A DNA stretch of 64,000 nt from Maricaulis sp. (GTDB lineage Bacteria; Pseudomonadota; Alphaproteobacteria; Caulobacterales; Maricaulaceae): positions 124,001 to 188,000 of the forward strand of contig NZ_JAEPNI010000001.1 in the NCBI RefSeq assembly GCF_017643475.1. The letters are read 5' to 3'. A model generated the notes under the pieces. The model was given only the letters and a program-made list of their open reading frames with translations. It did no database searches and had not been told where the DNA came from. How positions within the stretch are numbered: the stretch's first letter is position 1; each line of letters begins with the position of its first letter. The translations under genes and the position numbers were made by a program. This document shows, piece after piece, positions 10,781 to 19,019 of the stretch.

Positions 10781-11047
10781 TTAGGCAGTCATCGACTTCA
10801 CACGAGCTGCGAGGCGCGAAACCTTGCGGGAACCAGTGTTCTTGTGAAAGACGCCTTTGCCAACGGCACGCATCATTTCAGACTCAGCAGAGACCAGAGC
10901 GGTCTTGGCTGCGGCCTGATCGCCAGAAGCAATCGCCAGCTCCACCTTTTTAACGAAGGTACGAACGCGGGAGCGACGTGCCTTGTTGACGGCGGTGCGG
11001 CGCGCAATTTTGCGAACCATCTTCTTGGCCGAGGATGTGTTGGCCAT
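10781..11047 (-). CDS. rpsT: 30S ribosomal protein S20
   Basis: The 88-residue, strongly basic protein matches S20 in size and pattern ([20 protein letters not shown] at the N-terminus; [20 protein letters not shown] near the end). S20 binds 16S rRNA helices 9 and 44 early in 30S assembly. It sits alone between its own promoter and a strong terminator, upstream of dnaA, as in other alphaproteobacteria. Confidence 0.96.
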   Translation of the reverse strand: MANTSSAKKMVRKIARRTAVNKARRSRVRTFVKKVELAIASGDQAAAKTALVSAESEMMRAVGKGVFHKNTGSRKVSRLAARVKSMTA

Positions 11048-11105
11048 GGATAAACCTCATAAAACGGCTGAGCCCGTCTGGCCCAGCAAAATCCGTGAGC
11101 GGCGG

Positions 11106-11134
11106 CGTATAGGCCCTAGAGCTGCTGCCGTCAA
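11106..11134 (-). promoter_or_regulatory. Likely sigma-70 promoter of rpsT
   Basis: On the minus strand TTGACG (11129-11134) and TATACG (11106-11111) are separated by 17 bases, close to the TTGACA-17-TATAAT consensus. Transcription would start about 50 bases upstream of the rpsT ATG. Confidence 0.65.
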
Positions 11135-11155
11135 CCGTTTGAACCGCTGTTTTAC

Positions 11156-11932
11156 CTAGCGGTGTTTGAAATGTGCAGCTCGCTTCTCCGCGAATGCTGC
11201 CATGCCCTCACTCTGATCCTCCAGCGCAAACTGAGACTGGAAGACACGACGCTCGAAACGAATGCCCTCTGTGAGGCCCATTTCGTAGGATTGATTGATC
11301 GTTTCCTTAGTCATCATGGCAATCGGCAGGGACTTGGACGCGATCGTCTCTGCAGCTTCCATGGCAACATCGAGCATGTCGTCGGCAGGGACTACACGGG
11401 AAACCAGGCCCGCGCGTTCAGCTTCCTCAGCATCCATCATGCGGCCGGTCAGGCACATATCCATGGCCTTGGCCTTGCCAACGGCGCGCGGCAGGCGCTG
11501 CGTACCACCGGCACCCGGCATGACACCGAGATTGATTTCCGGCTGACCAAACTTGGCCGTTTCCGATGCGATGATGAAATCGCACATCATGGCGATCTCG
11601 CAGCCACCACCCAGTGCATAGCCCGAAACAGCTGCAATGATCGGCTTGCGGAAGCGTGCGACGGATTCCCAGGTCTCGGCGAACGGGTCGTGCGCGTAGA
11701 GGCCGGCGAAGTCACGGGACTGCAGCTCCTTGATGTCGGCGCCAGCGGCAAAGGCCTTCTTGGAACCGGTCAGGATCACGCAACCGATCTCGGCATCGCG
11801 CTCGAACTCACCAAGGGCAGCGGTCAGCTCGGTGGTCAGCTCGTCGCACAGCGCGTTGAGAGCCTCCGGGCGATCGAGCGTGATAACGCCGACGCGGCCT
11901 TCGGTTTTAACTTGGATCGTCTTGTATGCCAT
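11156..11932 (-). CDS. Enoyl-CoA hydratase (crotonase family)
   Basis: The 258-residue protein hydrates trans-2-enoyl-CoA in beta-oxidation. Both catalytic glutamates are present, in [11 protein letters not shown] and in [20 protein letters not shown], and the oxyanion-hole segment [13 protein letters not shown] is intact. The same gene occupies the position between mutM and rpsT in Caulobacter. It is the minus-strand gene downstream of mutM, with a 127-base gap that may hold its own promoter. The substrate chain length cannot be read from sequence. Confidence 0.92.
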   Translation of the reverse strand: MAYKTIQVKTEGRVGVITLDRPEALNALCDELTTELTAALGEFERDAEIGCVILTGSKKAFAAGADIKELQSRDFAGLYAHDPFAETWESVARFRKPIIAAVSGYALGGGCEIAMMCDFIIASETAKFGQPEINLGVMPGAGGTQRLPRAVGKAKAMDMCLTGRMMDAEEAERAGLVSRVVPADDMLDVAMEAAETIASKSLPIAMMTKETINQSYEMGLTEGIRFERRVFQSQFALEDQSEGMAAFAEKRAAHFKHR

Positions 11933-12059
11933 TGAGGCACTCCATTTGACGGCGCGCCCCGGGGCGCAGAGAAAACCGCGCCGCTATAGCGCAGTGAACT
12001 AGCGGGGTCGATACACAATGCCCCGAAAGAGTCAGCTTTAATATTCCCGCCAGTGAACG

Positions 12060-12923
12060 CTAACGTTGGCATCGCCCGCAATAGAAGGTGGATCGACCGG
12101 ATTGCACGATCCGGCGGATCTCGCCTTCGCAGCCCTCTGTCACGCAGGCTTCTCCCTCGCGGCCATAGGCCCGGAAACTGTGCTGGAAATAACCTAGCGC
12201 CCCGTCAGCAGACGCAAAGTCCCGAAGTGTTGAACCGCCGGCATTGATCGCGTCGATAATGACCTGGCGGATCGCTGCTGTCAGACGCTCCGCGCGCTCC
12301 CCGCGGATGGTGCGGGCCTCGCGCCTCGGGCTGATGCGGGAACGGTGCAACGCCTCGCAAACATAGATATTGCCCAGCCCGGCGATGATGGCCTGGTCAA
12401 GCAGGGCCGCCTTGATCGGTGTCCGCCGGCCTTCCAGGGCAGACATGAGGTAGGGCGCCGAGAAATCATTGGCATTGGGCTCGGGTCCGAGATCCTTGAG
12501 GAAGCTCACCTCATTCTCCCGCGCTGTCTCGAACAAAACCATGAAACCAAACCGCCTAGGGTCATTGTAACGGACCGTCACGCCACCCTCGATCTGGAAG
12601 ACGCAATGATCATGTGCCGGATTGGCGGGCGCTGCATGCACGAAATCGCCGGGCTGCTCGTGCACTTCATCGGCCTCGATGGAGAAACGACCGGTCATGC
12701 CCAGATGCACCAGCAATGTCTGAGCATTGTCGAACCGCACCAGCAGGTATTTCGCGCGCCGGTCCAGCCTTTCGATGCGCGCGCCGGAAAGGGCTTCTGC
12801 CATGTTCTCGGGAAAGGGAAAGCGCAGATCAGCACGGTTCAGCATCACCTGCTGCACGCGGCGACCGGACATGGCGGGCTCGAGACCGCGGCGGACCGTT
12901 TCAACTTCAGGAAGCTCGGGCAT
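12060..12923 (-). CDS. mutM: Formamidopyrimidine-DNA glycosylase (Fpg)
   Basis: MutM excises 8-oxoguanine and ring-opened purines and nicks the strand. The N-terminal catalytic proline lies in PELPEVETVRRGLEP, the H2TH segment is around ALLDQAIIAGLGNIYV, and the C-terminus carries the zinc finger cysteines (CVTEGCEG, then FYCGRCQR). The 287-residue length is normal. It is divergent from ubiE. Confidence 0.96.
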   Translation of the reverse strand: MPELPEVETVRRGLEPAMSGRRVQQVMLNRADLRFPFPENMAEALSGARIERLDRRAKYLLVRFDNAQTLLVHLGMTGRFSIEADEVHEQPGDFVHAAPANPAHDHCVFQIEGGVTVRYNDPRRFGFMVLFETARENEVSFLKDLGPEPNANDFSAPYLMSALEGRRTPIKAALLDQAIIAGLGNIYVCEALHRSRISPRREARTIRGERAERLTAAIRQVIIDAINAGGSTLRDFASADGALGYFQHSFRAYGREGEACVTEGCEGEIRRIVQSGRSTFYCGRCQR

Positions 12924-13008
12924 GGACGTTCCTCATGACACTGCGTGCGGCGATTGGTGACAGCTGACTTGCTGGCGCTTGGGGCACACTTGTCCTATTT
13001 ATCGCGCC

Positions 13009-13791
13009 ATGACCCAGACGCAATCCGACGACAAAGTCTCCTTCGGTTTCAAGGATGTTGCCCGCGAGGACAAGGCTGGCCTTGTCCGCGGTGTCTTCGA
13101 CAAGTCCGCACGCCGTTATGACCTGATGAATGACCTGATGTCCGTCGGTGTGCACCGCGCCTGGAAAGACATGGTCATGACGCGCGCCAACCCCCAGCCG
13201 GGCGAGACCCATCTCGATGTGGCGGGCGGCACCGGCGATCTGGCCCGCAGCTTCCTGACCAAGGCCGACCGCGCCGGTAAGCGCCGCGGCGCCGGGGCCC
13301 CGGCCAAGGCGATCGTTCTGGATATCAATGAGCAGATGCTGCGCGCCGGCGTGAAACGCGGCCTCTCGACCGAACATGACGGTCGCATCGACTGGGTGAC
13401 CGGCAATGCTGAATGCCTGCCGCTGCCGGACCGGCATGTGGACTGCGTGACCATTTCCACCGGCATCCGCAACGTGACCAATCGCGATGCCGCGCTGAAG
13501 GAGATGCGCCGGGTGCTCAAACCGGGTGGACGTTTCCTGTGCCTGGAATTCACCCGTCCAACCAGCCGCGCCTGGGAAAAGATCTACGACGCCTGGTCTT
13601 TCAACGTGATGCCGGAGCTCGGCGCCCTCGTCGCCAAGGACCGTGAGAGCTATCAATACCTGGTGGAATCCATTCGTCGCTTCCCCGACCAGGAGAGCTT
13701 CAAGGCGGAAATCGAGGCGGCCGGCTTCCGCGAGGTCAGCTACACGAATTTCTCCGGTGGTATCGCTGCCCTGCATGTCGGCTGGCGCTAG
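13009..13791 (+). CDS. ubiE: Ubiquinone biosynthesis C-methyltransferase UbiE
   Basis: UbiE methylates the demethylated ring intermediate using S-adenosylmethionine in ubiquinone synthesis. The 260-residue protein carries the SAM motif [11 protein letters not shown], the UbiE signatures [17 protein letters not shown] and [17 protein letters not shown], and the end [17 protein letters not shown] 13009 is chosen from homology; a possible earlier ATG at 12979 adds ten residues of no family similarity. There is no clear ribosome binding site. It starts a plus-strand run of ubiE and ubiB. Confidence 0.95.
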   Translation: MTQTQSDDKVSFGFKDVAREDKAGLVRGVFDKSARRYDLMNDLMSVGVHRAWKDMVMTRANPQPGETHLDVAGGTGDLARSFLTKADRAGKRRGAGAPAKAIVLDINEQMLRAGVKRGLSTEHDGRIDWVTGNAECLPLPDRHVDCVTISTGIRNVTNRDAALKEMRRVLKPGGRFLCLEFTRPTSRAWEKIYDAWSFNVMPELGALVAKDRESYQYLVESIRRFPDQESFKAEIEAAGFREVSYTNFSGGIAALHVGWR

Positions 13792-13878
13792 GACCGTGGC
13801 CTCTGCTGGCCGGGACGCTCTGTCCGCGACTTCACGCCGCCCTCGCCAAGTGCGCAAAGGCGCTCTAAACCTCGCCCC

Positions 13879-15417
13879 ATGATCTCGTCTCTCATGTCAT
13901 TCCTGCGCCTGATCCGCGCTGTCTTCGTGCTGGCGCGCCATGACGCTGTCCTGCCGCGTGAATACCAGTCCATGCACCCGCCCATGGCACGCGTGCTGGG
14001 TCAGGTCTCGCGCCTGTTCGCCATTCGCGACCGCGCCGACAATCCCGGTGAGCGATTGGCACGTGCACTGGAGAAGCTGGGCCCCTCCTACGTCAAATTC
14101 GGCCAGGTCCTCGCCACGCGCGGAGACCTGATCGGTGAGCGTTTTGCCCGCGGCCTCGCGCGCCTGCAGGACAAGATGCCGGCCTTTGACGAGGACGAGG
14201 CCCGCGCGGTGATCGCCCGCGAGCTTGGCGCCCCGGCAGACGAGATCTTCGAGGAATTCGGCCCCGCAGTCGCGGCCGCGTCCATCGCCCAGGTGCACAA
14301 GGCAAAACTGGCCGATGGCCGCTGGGTCGCGGTCAAGATCGTGCGTCCGGGCATTGCCGACCGCATCGCCAGGGACATTCGCACGCTGACGCTTGGTGCG
14401 AGTTTGTCGGAGAGATTTGCCCCCGCCAGCAAACGCCTGGAACCAAAACTCTTCGTCGAGACGGTCGCGCGCTCCCTGCAGCTGGAAACGGATCTGCGCC
14501 TGGAGGCAGCGGCCGGCTCCGAGCTGTCGGAAGCTGCCAGCGCCGTCAGTCATTATCGCATCCCGTCCGTCGAATGGCCGCTATCGACCAAGAGCGTGCT
14601 GACAACCCAGTGGATCGACGGCATCGCCCTGAGCAATGACGCGGCCCTGAAGGACAGCAGCATCGACCGCAGGGCGCTCGCCACGACACTGACCCGCGCC
14701 TTCCTGGGCACCGCCCTGCATCGCGGCGTGTTTCACGCGGACATGCATGCCGGCAATCTCTTTGCCAGCGAGGACGGCACGCTGTGGGCTGTCGATTTCG
14801 GCATTATGGGCCGGATCGGCCGCGCCGAACGGCGTTTCCTGGCGCTGATCCTGCACGGCTTCCTGACCCGGAATTACAAGGCAGCTGCAGAGGCGCACTT
14901 TGCCGCGGGTTATGTTCCGGCCGATCATTCAGTTGACGATTTCGCCAGCGCCCTGCGCGCCGTGGGCGAACCGATCTTCGGCAAGAATGCCGACGAAGTG
15001 CCAATGTCGCGCGTGCTGTTGCAGCTGTTCGAGATCACCGACCTGTTCGACATGCGCCTGCGCCCCGAACTGGTGATGCTGCAAAAGACCATGGTCCAGT
15101 GCGAGGGCGTCGCCCGCTCGCTGGATCCACAGCACGACATGTGGGGCGCCTCAGCTCCCGTGGTCGAGGAATGGATGAAACGCGAGCTGGGACCGGAAGG
15201 CCGTGCCCGCGATTTCGCCGAAGATGTCAGCCGCCTCTATGGTGCCGCCCGCAAACTACCAGACGCCATCGAGGATTGGGCCGAGGTGGGGCGCAAGCTG
15301 AAAGCCGGTGAGCTGAAACTGGGCGGCGGGCCGCGCTTGCGTCCCTGGTTCCTGCGCCTGGCCTGGCTGGCTGGCGCGGCGGCAGCCGGAGCTGCCGCCA
15401 TGGCCATGCTCGGCTAG
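13879..15417 (+). CDS. ubiB: Ubiquinone biosynthesis atypical kinase UbiB
   Basis: UbiB is an ABC1/ADCK-family atypical kinase/ATPase on the membrane face needed for coenzyme Q synthesis. The 512 residues contain the KxGQ segment YVKFGQVLATRGDL, the alanine-rich nucleotide loop AAASIAQVHKAKL, the lysine in WVAVKIVRPG, and the catalytic FHADMHAGNLF and VDFGIMGR. The C-terminus is a hydrophobic anchor (WFLRLAWLAGAAAAGAAAMA). It follows ubiE at 87 bases. Its stop codon overlaps that of the convergent MAPEG gene in a shared CTAG. Confidence 0.95.
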   Translation: MISSLMSFLRLIRAVFVLARHDAVLPREYQSMHPPMARVLGQVSRLFAIRDRADNPGERLARALEKLGPSYVKFGQVLATRGDLIGERFARGLARLQDKMPAFDEDEARAVIARELGAPADEIFEEFGPAVAAASIAQVHKAKLADGRWVAVKIVRPGIADRIARDIRTLTLGASLSERFAPASKRLEPKLFVETVARSLQLETDLRLEAAAGSELSEAASAVSHYRIPSVEWPLSTKSVLTTQWIDGIALSNDAALKDSSIDRRALATTLTRAFLGTALHRGVFHADMHAGNLFASEDGTLWAVDFGIMGRIGRAERRFLALILHGFLTRNYKAAAEAHFAAGYVPADHSVDDFASALRAVGEPIFGKNADEVPMSRVLLQLFEITDLFDMRLRPELVMLQKTMVQCEGVARSLDPQHDMWGASAPVVEEWMKRELGPEGRARDFAEDVSRLYGAARKLPDAIEDWAEVGRKLKAGELKLGGGPRLRPWFLRLAWLAGAAAAGAAAMAMLG

Positions 15418-15833
15418 ACCGCGTGTAGCGCCAGCACAAAACGCACCCACATCGCCGCCAGGATCAGGAAACCGATCCGGTGCGTCAGGAAACGCAGGGC
15501 CATGTTGTTGATGCTCACATGCACTGCCGTGTGGGCGAAACGCGTGCCAACAAAGACCCAGGCGAGGGTAACCTGCAGGCTGTCGATCGTATCCGGCGTG
15601 ACGGCCTGGAACAGGACCAGCACATAAAACAGGATCGGCAGCTCGAACAGGTTGGCGAGATTGCGCCCCCAATTGCCCAGCCAGTCCGGCGGCGGCGTTC
15701 CGGCCTTGGTCAGCGAATATTCCTCGCTCAACTGGCCTTTCGACTTCGCGATAACGCCAAAAATCGTCAGCATCAGATAAACAAAAAGTGTCAGCAGAGC
15801 GAGCGCCGACGCGGCCAGGATCATGTGTATCAT
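15414..15833 (-). CDS. MAPEG family membrane protein
   Basis: The 139-residue protein has four hydrophobic segments and the MAPEG pattern (N-terminal helix, GNWGRNLANLFELPILFYV, then WVFVGTRFAHTAVHV). The eukaryotic family contains glutathione transferases and leukotriene synthases; bacterial members are mostly uncharacterised. I chose ATG 15833 because GGGGAGGG lies five bases upstream; a further ATG at 15851 would add six residues. It converges on ubiB with a four-base overlap of stops. Confidence 0.82.
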   Translation of the reverse strand: MIHMILAASALALLTLFVYLMLTIFGVIAKSKGQLSEEYSLTKAGTPPPDWLGNWGRNLANLFELPILFYVLVLFQAVTPDTIDSLQVTLAWVFVGTRFAHTAVHVSINNMALRFLTHRIGFLILAAMWVRFVLALHAV

Positions 15834-15941
15834 AAAGCCCTCCCCAGGCATTGAAGCGCCAAGGCTAGCCCGTTTCGCCTGCTTGTCGAGACGTTCAGGG
15901 CTTGGGATTGGCGCAGCGAACCGCTAGGTAGAGACAGAACA

Positions 15942-16499
15942 GTGAAAGGTCCGGGCGTGACAGACAAACGCGTGCTCTTGATCATCGGCGGCGGCATCGC
16001 TGCCTACAAGTCCCTGGAATTGATCCGCGAACTCTCGCGCCGGTCGATTGCCTCGCGCTGCATCCTGACCAAGTCCGGGGCGGAATTCGTGACGCCGTTG
16101 AGCGTTTCTGCCCTGTCCGGCGACAAGGTCTATGGCGATCTGTTTGACCTCACCGACGAAGCGGAAATGGGCCATATCGAACTCTCCCGGTCCGCGGATC
16201 TCGTCGTGGTCTCTCCGGCCACCGCTGACCTGATGGCCAAGGCCGCCAACGGGCTGGCCAATGATCTCGCCTCCACCACATTGCTGGCCACGGACAAGCC
16301 GGTGCTGATGGCGCCTGCCATGAATGTGCGCATGTGGGAACACCCGGCCACCCAGCGAAATCTGGCGACGCTCAGGGGTGATGGCGTACATTTTGTCGGT
16401 CCTGACGAAGGCGACATGGCCTGTGGCGAATTCGGCCCGGGGCGCCTGGCAGAACCGCCGGTGATTGCCGATGCCATCGAGGCCCTGCTGAATGACTAG
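15942..16499 (+). CDS. coaC: Phosphopantothenoylcysteine decarboxylase (CoaC domain, separate gene)
   Basis: This flavoprotein decarboxylates 4'-phosphopantothenoylcysteine in coenzyme A synthesis. The 185 residues contain the FMN-binding GGGIAAYKSLELIREL, the PATADLMAKAANGLANDLAS segment, the PAMNVRMWEHPA (PxMNxxMW) motif, and the catalytic cysteine in ACGEFGPGRL. In most bacteria CoaC is fused to CoaB, but here a TAG ends it and coaB starts eight bases earlier in another frame. The start is GTG 15942 or GTG 15957; homology does not decide. Confidence 0.93.
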   Translation: MKGPGVTDKRVLLIIGGGIAAYKSLELIRELSRRSIASRCILTKSGAEFVTPLSVSALSGDKVYGDLFDLTDEAEMGHIELSRSADLVVVSPATADLMAKAANGLANDLASTTLLATDKPVLMAPAMNVRMWEHPATQRNLATLRGDGVHFVGPDEGDMACGEFGPGRLAEPPVIADAIEALLND

Positions 16500-17151
16500 C
16501 CCGCTTGCCGGACGCCGCATCGTCATGACAGCCGGCCCGACGCTGGAAGCGATCGACCCGGTACGCTTCATTTCCAACCGTTCCTCGGGCAAACAGGGTT
16601 ATGCCCTCGCATCAGCCTGCGCCGAGCTGGGCGCGGAGGTCGTCCTGGTCTCGGGCCCGACCGCGCTGAATGATCCGGCGGGTGTCGAAACTGTCCGCAT
16701 CGAAAGCGCCCGCGACATGCTCGCCGCCGTCGAAACGGCCCTGCCTGCCGATGTCTTCATCGCCGTTGCCGCGGTCGCAGACTGGCGACCGGCAGAAGCG
16801 CACGACCGGAAAATCAAGGGCAACAAAGGCGAGATGGGTTCCCTGGCCCTGGTGGAAAATCCCGACATTCTCAAGACCATCAGCCAGCGCAAAGATGAAC
16901 GCCCCGGCCTGGTGATCGGTTTTGCTGCCGAGACCCATGAAGTCGAGGACCACGCCCGCCAGAAACTGGCCCGCAAGGGCTGTGACTGGATCGTCGCCAA
17001 TGATGTTTCCGGCGATGTGATGGGAGGCGACGAGAACGCTATCGCGATCGTTTCCAGTGATGATGTGTGGCGGTCCCAGCGCGCTTCCAAACCGGAAATC
17101 GCGGGACTGATCGCGCAACGCATTGCCCAGGCCGTCGTGGAAACCTGCTGA
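16492..17151 (+). CDS. coaB: Phosphopantothenate-cysteine ligase (CoaB domain, separate gene)
   Basis: CoaB couples phosphopantothenate and cysteine with a nucleotide triphosphate (CTP in bacteria). The 219 residues carry AGPTLEAIDPVRFISNRSSG, AAVADWRP, the IKGNKG lysine segment, GFAAETHE, and NDVSGDVMGGDENAI, so every usual CoaB motif is present. The start ATG at 16492 lies inside coaC (ATGACTAG holds both the start and the coaC stop), with GAGG ten bases upstream. This argues for a coupled natural split. A sequencing error joining the two cannot be fully excluded, but each product is complete. Confidence 0.92.
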   Translation: MTSPLAGRRIVMTAGPTLEAIDPVRFISNRSSGKQGYALASACAELGAEVVLVSGPTALNDPAGVETVRIESARDMLAAVETALPADVFIAVAAVADWRPAEAHDRKIKGNKGEMGSLALVENPDILKTISQRKDERPGLVIGFAAETHEVEDHARQKLARKGCDWIVANDVSGDVMGGDENAIAIVSSDDVWRSQRASKPEIAGLIAQRIAQAVVETC

Positions 17152-17211
17152 TCAAGACTGGCCAGAAGGTGCAAAACTGGCTTTCCTGCGCCCGTGACGA
17201 GGGAGCACGCC

Positions 17212-17661
17212 ATGAACACTGTCGACGTACGCATCAAGCCGCTGGAAAACTATGAAGGCCTGGAGCTTCCGGTCTATGAGACCGCGCAATCAGCCGGCAT
17301 GGATCTGCGCGCCGCAGTGGCGGAGGACGTCGCTATCCCGCCCGGTGAATGGCGGTTGATCCCGGTGGGTATCGCCATCGCCCTGCCCGCCGGTTTTGAA
17401 GCCCAGGTCCGCCCGCGCTCCGGCCTGGCGGCAAAACACGGCATTTCCTGCGTGAATACGCCCGGCACGATCGACGCGGATTATCGCGGCGAGATCAAGG
17501 TCAATCTGATCAATCACGGCAAGGTCGAATTCAACGTCAAGCGCGGCGACCGCATCGCACAGATGATCGTCGCCCCGGTCACCCAGGCGGTTTGGCAGGT
17601 TGCTGAAACCCTGGATGAGACCGAGCGTGGCTCGGGTGGTTTCGGGTCCACAGGCGTGTAG
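17212..17661 (+). CDS. dut: dUTP diphosphatase
   Basis: Dut hydrolyses dUTP to dUMP, protecting DNA from uracil. The 149-residue homotrimer type shows all five motifs: [17 protein letters not shown], the Tyr loop [27 protein letters not shown], and the terminal [10 protein letters not shown] arm. ATG 17212 has a GAGGGAG about eight bases upstream. The final 107 bases (17555-17661) are repeated, with changes, at 18203-18300 beyond the next gene. Confidence 0.96.
   Translation: MNTVDVRIKPLENYEGLELPVYETAQSAGMDLRAAVAEDVAIPPGEWRLIPVGIAIALPAGFEAQVRPRSGLAAKHGISCVNTPGTIDADYRGEIKVNLINHGKVEFNVKRGDRIAQMIVAPVTQAVWQVAETLDETERGSGGFGSTGV
17555..17661 (+). repeat. Left copy of dut 3' end repeat
   Basis: The last 107 bases of dut recur at 18203-18300. 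The copies differ by one 9-base in-frame deletion (CCGGTCACC missing in the right copy) and six third-position substitutions that are all synonymous. The two flank a DUF4279 gene. See the pseudogene at 18203. Confidence 0.9.
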
Positions 17662-17760
17662 GGAACAGCCCGAGCGGCCGAGGACCATCGTCGTCATTCT
17701 CGGCGGCTGCGCCGAGCGTTGTCTCTCGACGGCATTGTTCGAGGAGCAGGATAACCCCAA

Positions 17761-18168
17761 ATGTCTCAGTCCGCAGCTTCACTTCACGTGATCGGCAATG
17801 ATCTCGACCCTGAAGAAGTCACCCGCTTGCTCGGGGTAGATCCAACATCTGCAGAAGCGAAGGGCGATCGCGTCGAAATGCCCTCGGGCAAGCTGAGGAT
17901 CGCCAAAACGGGTCATTGGCGCTTCAAGATAGATCGGCGATCTCCGGCGGATCTGGATGGGCAGATATCCGAGTTGTTTTCGGTGACAAGTCAGGATCTC
18001 GATGACTGGACAACACTGAGAAAACGTTTCGTCATCCGAGTCTTTTGTGGACTTATGATGTCAGATTGTAACGAAGGACTTCCTCTGACCGCCCTCACGA
18101 TCCAAGCCCTGGCCGAACGCGGAGCAGAGATCGACTTCGACCTGTATGCCCCCGACACTGAGAGCTAA
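17761..18168 (+). CDS. DUF4279 domain protein
   Basis: The 135-residue product resembles DUF4279: N-terminal strand SLHVIGNDLDPEEVTRLLGVDP and the later GHWRFKID pattern. The family's function is unknown, and it is often found in scattered, mobile contexts. A GGAGCAGGATAACCCCAA leader precedes ATG 17761. It is the only gene between two copies of the dut 3' end, and its coding sequence looks lower in GC than its neighbours. It may have been acquired with the right-hand dut fragment. Confidence 0.7.
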   Translation: MSQSAASLHVIGNDLDPEEVTRLLGVDPTSAEAKGDRVEMPSGKLRIAKTGHWRFKIDRRSPADLDGQISELFSVTSQDLDDWTTLRKRFVIRVFCGLMMSDCNEGLPLTALTIQALAERGAEIDFDLYAPDTES

Positions 18169-18202
18169 GCCGTGAGCTGCTCCACGCCGCTTCCAAAGAA
18201 AG

Positions 18203-18300
18203 TCGCACAGATGATCGTCGCCCAGGCCGTCTGGCAGGTTGCTGAAACCCTGGACGAGACCGAACGTGGTTCGGGAGGTTTCGGGTCCACAGGCGTGTAG
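18203..18300 (+). pseudogene. Second dut 3' end, 5'-truncated
   Basis: This 98-base segment encodes the last 32 residues of dUTPase and the stop, without three residues (Pro-Val-Thr) of the true gene. All six base differences from the real dut are synonymous (A, V, D, E, G, G codons), so it was under purifying selection as part of a functional dut before being stranded here. It lies in the same reading frame as the DUF4279 gene but beyond that gene's TAA stop. No start or upstream dut sequence is present. Confidence 0.8.
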
Positions 18301-18320
18301 ACCCGAAATCCTGAATCTGC

Positions 18321-18818
18321 CTAGCGCTCTGCGCGACAGGTGCCCTGATAATTATATCCGGCGATGGTGCCGTCTGGGTCCAGTGCAATGCGGGTTGTAC
18401 AGACTTCCGCGCCGCGCGATCGCGTCGCCGTTATGCCATTGCCGGTATTGGTAGAACCACCAACCGGAGCCCGGGTCGATCCGCTGCCGCTGGATGCCCC
18501 GCCGCTCGGCGGTGTGCCGGAACTCTGGCTGGTTGCCGGAACGACCGTTGCATTGTCGCTTTCATAGGCAAAGGAGCCGCTCGCACTGCCATCCACGTCG
18601 TCCGAGGCCGTTCCAGCGCCGTTGCGATCATCAGAGCGCGACTGGAAGGTCCAGATCTCGCCACCGCCCTCACGCAGGCTCCGCTGCGACGGCATGCCCA
18701 GCATGCTCACCGCCGCGCGATAATCCTGTCCGACAAGTGTATCCAACTGAGTGTCATAGGCCGGATTGCTCCCAGCCTGAGCGGTCGACGCCAACAGCGC
18801 CGCTGTAAGTCCCAGCAT
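18321..18818 (-). CDS. Secreted protein with Ser/Gly/Thr-rich linker, unknown function
   Basis: I do not recognise a family. The 165 residues begin with a short signal peptide (MLGLTAALLASTAQA). A folded-looking region (about 20-60; DTLVGQDYRAAVSMLGMPSQ) resembles the small SmpA/BamE-like sequence pattern only loosely. A low-complexity Ser/Gly/Thr stretch follows (about 75-120), and then a C-terminal segment with two cysteines, CTTRIALDPDG and YQGTCRAER, which could form one disulfide. GAGGA upstream of ATG 18818 supports the start. It is close to the dut fragment but on the opposite strand. Confidence 0.7.
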   Translation of the reverse strand: MLGLTAALLASTAQAGSNPAYDTQLDTLVGQDYRAAVSMLGMPSQRSLREGGGEIWTFQSRSDDRNGAGTASDDVDGSASGSFAYESDNATVVPATSQSSGTPPSGGASSGSGSTRAPVGGSTNTGNGITATRSRGAEVCTTRIALDPDGTIAGYNYQGTCRAER

Positions 18819-19019
18819 GATTTTCCTCTAAGATTTCTTCTGCGATCTTCAATTGATAGAGCGCAGCCCGGGTCGAATCCTGTTGAAATCATTACTGGTT
18901 GGTAATCTTGGGGTGCGTGGGGGACACCGGGTTGCAAAGTCCCTGTGGTCGGCCACGACGTAGACAGGCTTTATGCCGCCTCGGCCTGCCCGTCGCAGCC
19001 ATGATCCCGAGGACCCAGC

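Noticed and set aside
17662-18202. An insertion sequence between the dut ends
   Set aside because: No transposase, terminal inverted repeats or target-site duplication were found. Only the dut-derived repeat flanks the DUF4279 gene.
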